DNA from: Pseudomonadota bacterium
GTDB lineage: Bacteria > Desulfobacterota > Desulfobacteria > Desulfobacterales > C00003060
Direction: 5' to 3'
Assembly: GCA_015222985.1 (NCBI GenBank)
Contig: JADFWI010000325.1
Location: forward strand, 1 to 7,546
Length of the DNA stretch: 7,546 bases
The notes under the pieces are model-generated. The model had not been told where the DNA came from, did no database searches, and saw only the letters and a list, made by a program, of their open reading frames with translations. The position numbers were made by a program, and so were the translations under genes. Every line of letters starts with the position of its first letter. The stretch's first letter is position 1. Below, in pieces: positions 6,112 to 7,546 of this stretch.

Positions 6112-6127
6112 TTAATTGTCAAAGAGC
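6112..6127 (-). other. boxA-like antitermination motif
   Basis: The minus strand reads GCTCTTTGACAATTAA, close to the ribosomal-operon boxA consensus (GCTCTTTAACAATTTA in E. coli). No rRNA, tRNA or CRISPR array follows in this window; the orphan Rhs fragment does. It may be chance or a remnant. It also holds a TTGACA hexamer, but no -10 lies at a suitable distance. Confidence 0.35.
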
Positions 6128-6140
6128 GATCAATTAGGAT

Positions 6141-6168
6141 CCCGGTGGGCCGAGCCCATCCTACCGGG
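6141..6168. repeat. GC-rich REP-like palindrome at the end of the putative immunity gene
   Basis: CCCGGT and ACCGGG (6 bp) enclose GGGC and GCCC (4 bp) with a CGA loop and a 5-nt bulge (ATCCT) on one side. The stop codon TAG of the membrane-protein gene (6163-6161) lies inside it. Its composition differs from the A/T-rich gene next to it, like REP or other dispersed intergenic palindromes. It could end transcription of the Rhs unit, though no T-run follows. Confidence 0.5.
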
Positions 6169-6544
6169 CTGACCCTACATGGCTAAGGATAGCAACAATG
6201 CTTATTACAACACCAACTACCGTTATGATTCCACCTAGAAATTTCAGTCTTCTTGAAGTTGCAAGGGGAACTACACGAAAAGGGATAATAATACGCTGAA
6301 GGTTATACAAGTAAGAAAGAATATTGCTAGCCAGTATATGCAGCAGGCCAAACAGGATTGCAATAATTCCAGGTTGAATACTTTCATCAATAGCATTATT
6401 CAGAAAAACATGCTTTGCCTTGAGTTCAAAAACAATGAATAATAGAATAAAGATTGGAATGTAGATGATTTCGACAAGTCTCTTTCTCGGAAAATTTAGG
6501 ATCTGGTTCTCATCTTCAACCCTTTTTGCATTTTGATGCATCAT
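6161..6544 (-). CDS. Small three-helix membrane protein, candidate immunity protein of the Rhs tail
   Basis: This 127-residue protein has no recognised family. Residues 1-22 are charged and likely cytoplasmic. Hydrophobic helices lie near 23-40 (rich in I, F, L), 57-79 and 102-121, separated by a lysine-containing loop and an R/P-rich loop (QRIIIPFRVVPLATSRR). The last residues (VGSAR) are encoded within a GC-rich palindrome, so the native end may have been altered. Two ATGs at 6544 and 6541 could start it; an AAGGA lies about 11 nt upstream. The gene begins 24 nt after the stop of the Rhs tail frame, on the same strand, and is more A/T-rich than the ECF/HutW genes. Small membrane proteins directly downstream of Rhs toxins often give self-immunity, so I infer that role. 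The membrane location of the partner would suit a toxin acting at membranes, but that is speculative. Confidence 0.65.
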   Translation of the reverse strand: MMHQNAKRVEDENQILNFPRKRLVEIIYIPIFILLFIVFELKAKHVFLNNAIDESIQPGIIAILFGLLHILASNILSYLYNLQRIIIPFRVVPLATSRRLKFLGGIITVVGVVISIVAILSHVGSAR

Positions 6545-6568
6545 TGAGGTATATATCCTTATTTGTGG

Positions 6569-6856
6569 TTAGAATCTCTTCCCATTAGCATTTGAAGAAG
6601 GTTCACTTACACTACCATATCCAAAAGTAGGAGGTAAACTCAAGCCAACATGAGTTGTAACTCCTTTTACTCCCCCCGGACCCAGTTCTAAACCCACACC
6701 GACATTCCTGGCTCCGATCCCGACTTCAGCATCTCCTTTATTACCAATGGTTATGTCGACAGAGGCACCTAATAGCGTTGAGGATCTCCCTGTTGTAGCT
6801 CCTGATTGTGTGTTGTAAGAATAATCCTTAGTTAATACGGATACAGTCCCCCCCAA
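6569..6856 (-). CDS. Glycine-rich Rhs C-terminal (effector-type) tail in the shifted frame
   Basis: About 95 residues run in a frame offset from the Rhs core, beginning at the G-run (GGTVSVLTKDYSYNTQSG) and ending at TAA 6571-6569. The centre has alternating glycine and hydrophobic or charged residues (LGASVDITIG, AEVGIGARN, VGVGLELGPGGV), suggesting short beta strands, then a serine/proline-rich end. As a separate gene it would need to start at TTG 6856 within the G-run, with no ribosome site. It more likely belongs to the upstream Rhs protein: deleting one G joins VLGG of the core frame to TVSVLTKDY. Joined, the tail after the DPWGL core motif would be about 125 residues, a normal length for an Rhs toxin domain. 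I recognise no toxin family, and no nuclease or catalytic motif is evident. Confidence 0.5.
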   Translation of the reverse strand: MGGTVSVLTKDYSYNTQSGATTGRSSTLLGASVDITIGNKGDAEVGIGARNVGVGLELGPGGVKGVTTHVGLSLPPTFGYGSVSEPSSNANGKRF

Positions 6857-7546
6857 GTACTATTGGAATATTTGATTCAGGGTGATGGTTTACGTAGGCA
6901 TTATAGCCGTAAAATTGACCGTAAGCATCATACATATCCATTAACCCCCACGGATCAATCAGCAGTATCGGATTATTTGAGGCGTAAACATAAAGATTAA
7001 CATCCCCACCCGCAAAGCCCAAGGGATCTGGTTGCAAAAACCGGCCCAGAGTCGGGTCATAATAGCGTGCTCGCATAAAATACAACCCGTTCGGTTCGGC
7101 CATCACCCCATGCTGGCCTACAAACTTGAACGGCTGCTTGATGGTCTCCACCTGGTTGCCGAGAGCGCCAAAGGAATCGTAGCTGTACTTGTTGACGACC
7201 GTCTCGGACGCATCAGTGATCGCCATAGTGCTCCCTACTGCATTGAAGTGGTAGGTATAAAGATCATCAGTCTCTGTAATCATGGCCACAAGTCCCAGGC
7301 CATAGATGTAATACCTGGTGATGCCTGTGCCGTCCGCCTCTGCCAGAACATTGCCAGAGGCATCCAGTATATAAAGGGTTAGCTCACCGCTCCGTGTTGC
7401 CTCAAGGCGCCGGCCTGCTCCGTCATAGAAATACTCTGCGCCTTCGGCACCCAATGCAAGATTGGAGATTTCACAACTCATAGTGTCGAAATTGTGTATA
7501 TAATCTACCGTATTGTTTTCTACCATATACAAGAACTGATAATCCC
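6828..7546 (-). CDS. Rhs-family protein, 3' part (partial, frame broken after the core)
   Basis: The frame is open from the right edge, so the gene starts outside the window. Numbered from TTG 7532, it shows YD-type repeats (YFYDGAGRRLEAT at 34-46, GNVLAEADGTGITRYYIYGLG at 60-80, YSYDSFGALG at 116-125) and then the conserved Rhs core terminus RARYYDPTLGRFLQPDPLGF (154-173), NLYVYASNNP (179-188) and DPWGL (193-197). Rhs cores form shells that enclose a C-terminal toxin cleaved after this motif. The variable tail starts at about 6941 and reads MDMYDAYGQFYGYNAYVNHH. The frame then ends at TAA 6830-6828, giving only 37 tail residues. A run of seven G (6854-6848 on the coding strand) lies just before the change, and the glycine-rich frame beyond looks like the true continuation. 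Secretion route and target are not visible here. Confidence 0.85.
   Translation of the reverse strand, partial: DYQFLYMVENNTVDYIHNFDTMSCEISNLALGAEGAEYFYDGAGRRLEATRSGELTLYILDASGNVLAEADGTGITRYYIYGLGLVAMITETDDLYTYHFNAVGSTMAITDASETVVNKYSYDSFGALGNQVETIKQPFKFVGQHGVMAEPNGLYFMRARYYDPTLGRFLQPDPLGFAGGDVNLYVYASNNPILLIDPWGLMDMYDAYGQFYGYNAYVNHHPESNIPIVLGGDCIRIN
6848..6854 (-). repeat. G7 homopolymer at the Rhs frame break
   Basis: Seven consecutive C on the plus strand give G7 in the coding strand, exactly where the Rhs core frame and the tail frame separate. With six G the codons read V-L-G-G-T-V-S-V and continue to 6569; with seven they end at 6828. Sequencing error, mutation, or phase-variable slippage are all possible. 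Confidence 0.7.

Noticed and set aside
7032..7382. A 116-codon plus-strand frame opposite the Rhs core.
   Set aside because: Antisense to a clear Rhs core sequence; no domain seen.
1..7546. CRISPR arrays, tRNA or rRNA genes, insertion-sequence transposases.
   Set aside because: No regularly spaced repeats, cloverleaf pattern, rRNA-like sequence or transposase motifs were seen on either strand.

Overview
The window is about 7.5 kb of chromosomal-type bacterial DNA, and every gene I can support lies on the minus strand. The gene families suggest an anaerobic Gram-negative bacterium, most likely of the Desulfobacterota (a sulfate reducer or relative). The pointers are a HutW-type radical SAM protein carrying an N-terminal PCP_red-like domain, an ECF transporter, a small Cys-rich protein and Rhs repeats. 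The taxon is inferred from gene content; no marker gene is present.

Left block (1-4859), read right to left: an ECF S component (EcfS), an EcfT membrane subunit, a fused double ATPase (EcfA-EcfA'), a flavodoxin-fold protein related to HemG, and a radical SAM protein of the ChuW/HutW anaerobic heme-degradation type that runs off the left edge. EcfS/EcfT overlap by 23 nt, EcfA/flavodoxin touch or overlap, and flavodoxin/radical SAM are 2 nt apart, so most of this looks like one operon. Read together, the genes suggest a system that imports a tetrapyrrole through an ECF transporter and then opens or modifies the macrocycle anaerobically, with the flavodoxin supplying electrons to the radical SAM enzyme. 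The substrate is inferred. The PCP_red-like domain, known from the protochlorophyllide reductase B subunit, fused to the HutW-type enzyme is the most unusual part.

Middle block (5032-5827): a small Cys-rich protein with a strong Shine-Dalgarno site and a possible promoter, followed by an FMN-binding split-barrel (pyridoxamine-phosphate-oxidase-like) protein. Both point toward the ECF/HutW genes and could be the head of the same transcription unit. Heme utilisation loci of other bacteria also contain split-barrel proteins (HutZ/HugZ).

Spacer (5828-6168, no intact gene): a possible promoter, a short orphan fragment of Rhs coding sequence, a boxA-like motif, and a GC-rich palindrome overlapping the end of the next gene.

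Right block (6161-7546): the 3' end of an Rhs gene with its conserved core terminus and a variable C-terminal tail, followed 24 nt later by a small three-helix membrane protein that fits a cognate immunity protein. A run of seven G on the coding strand breaks the Rhs frame just after the core. Removing one G would join the core to a glycine-rich tail. The Rhs gene continues past the right edge.
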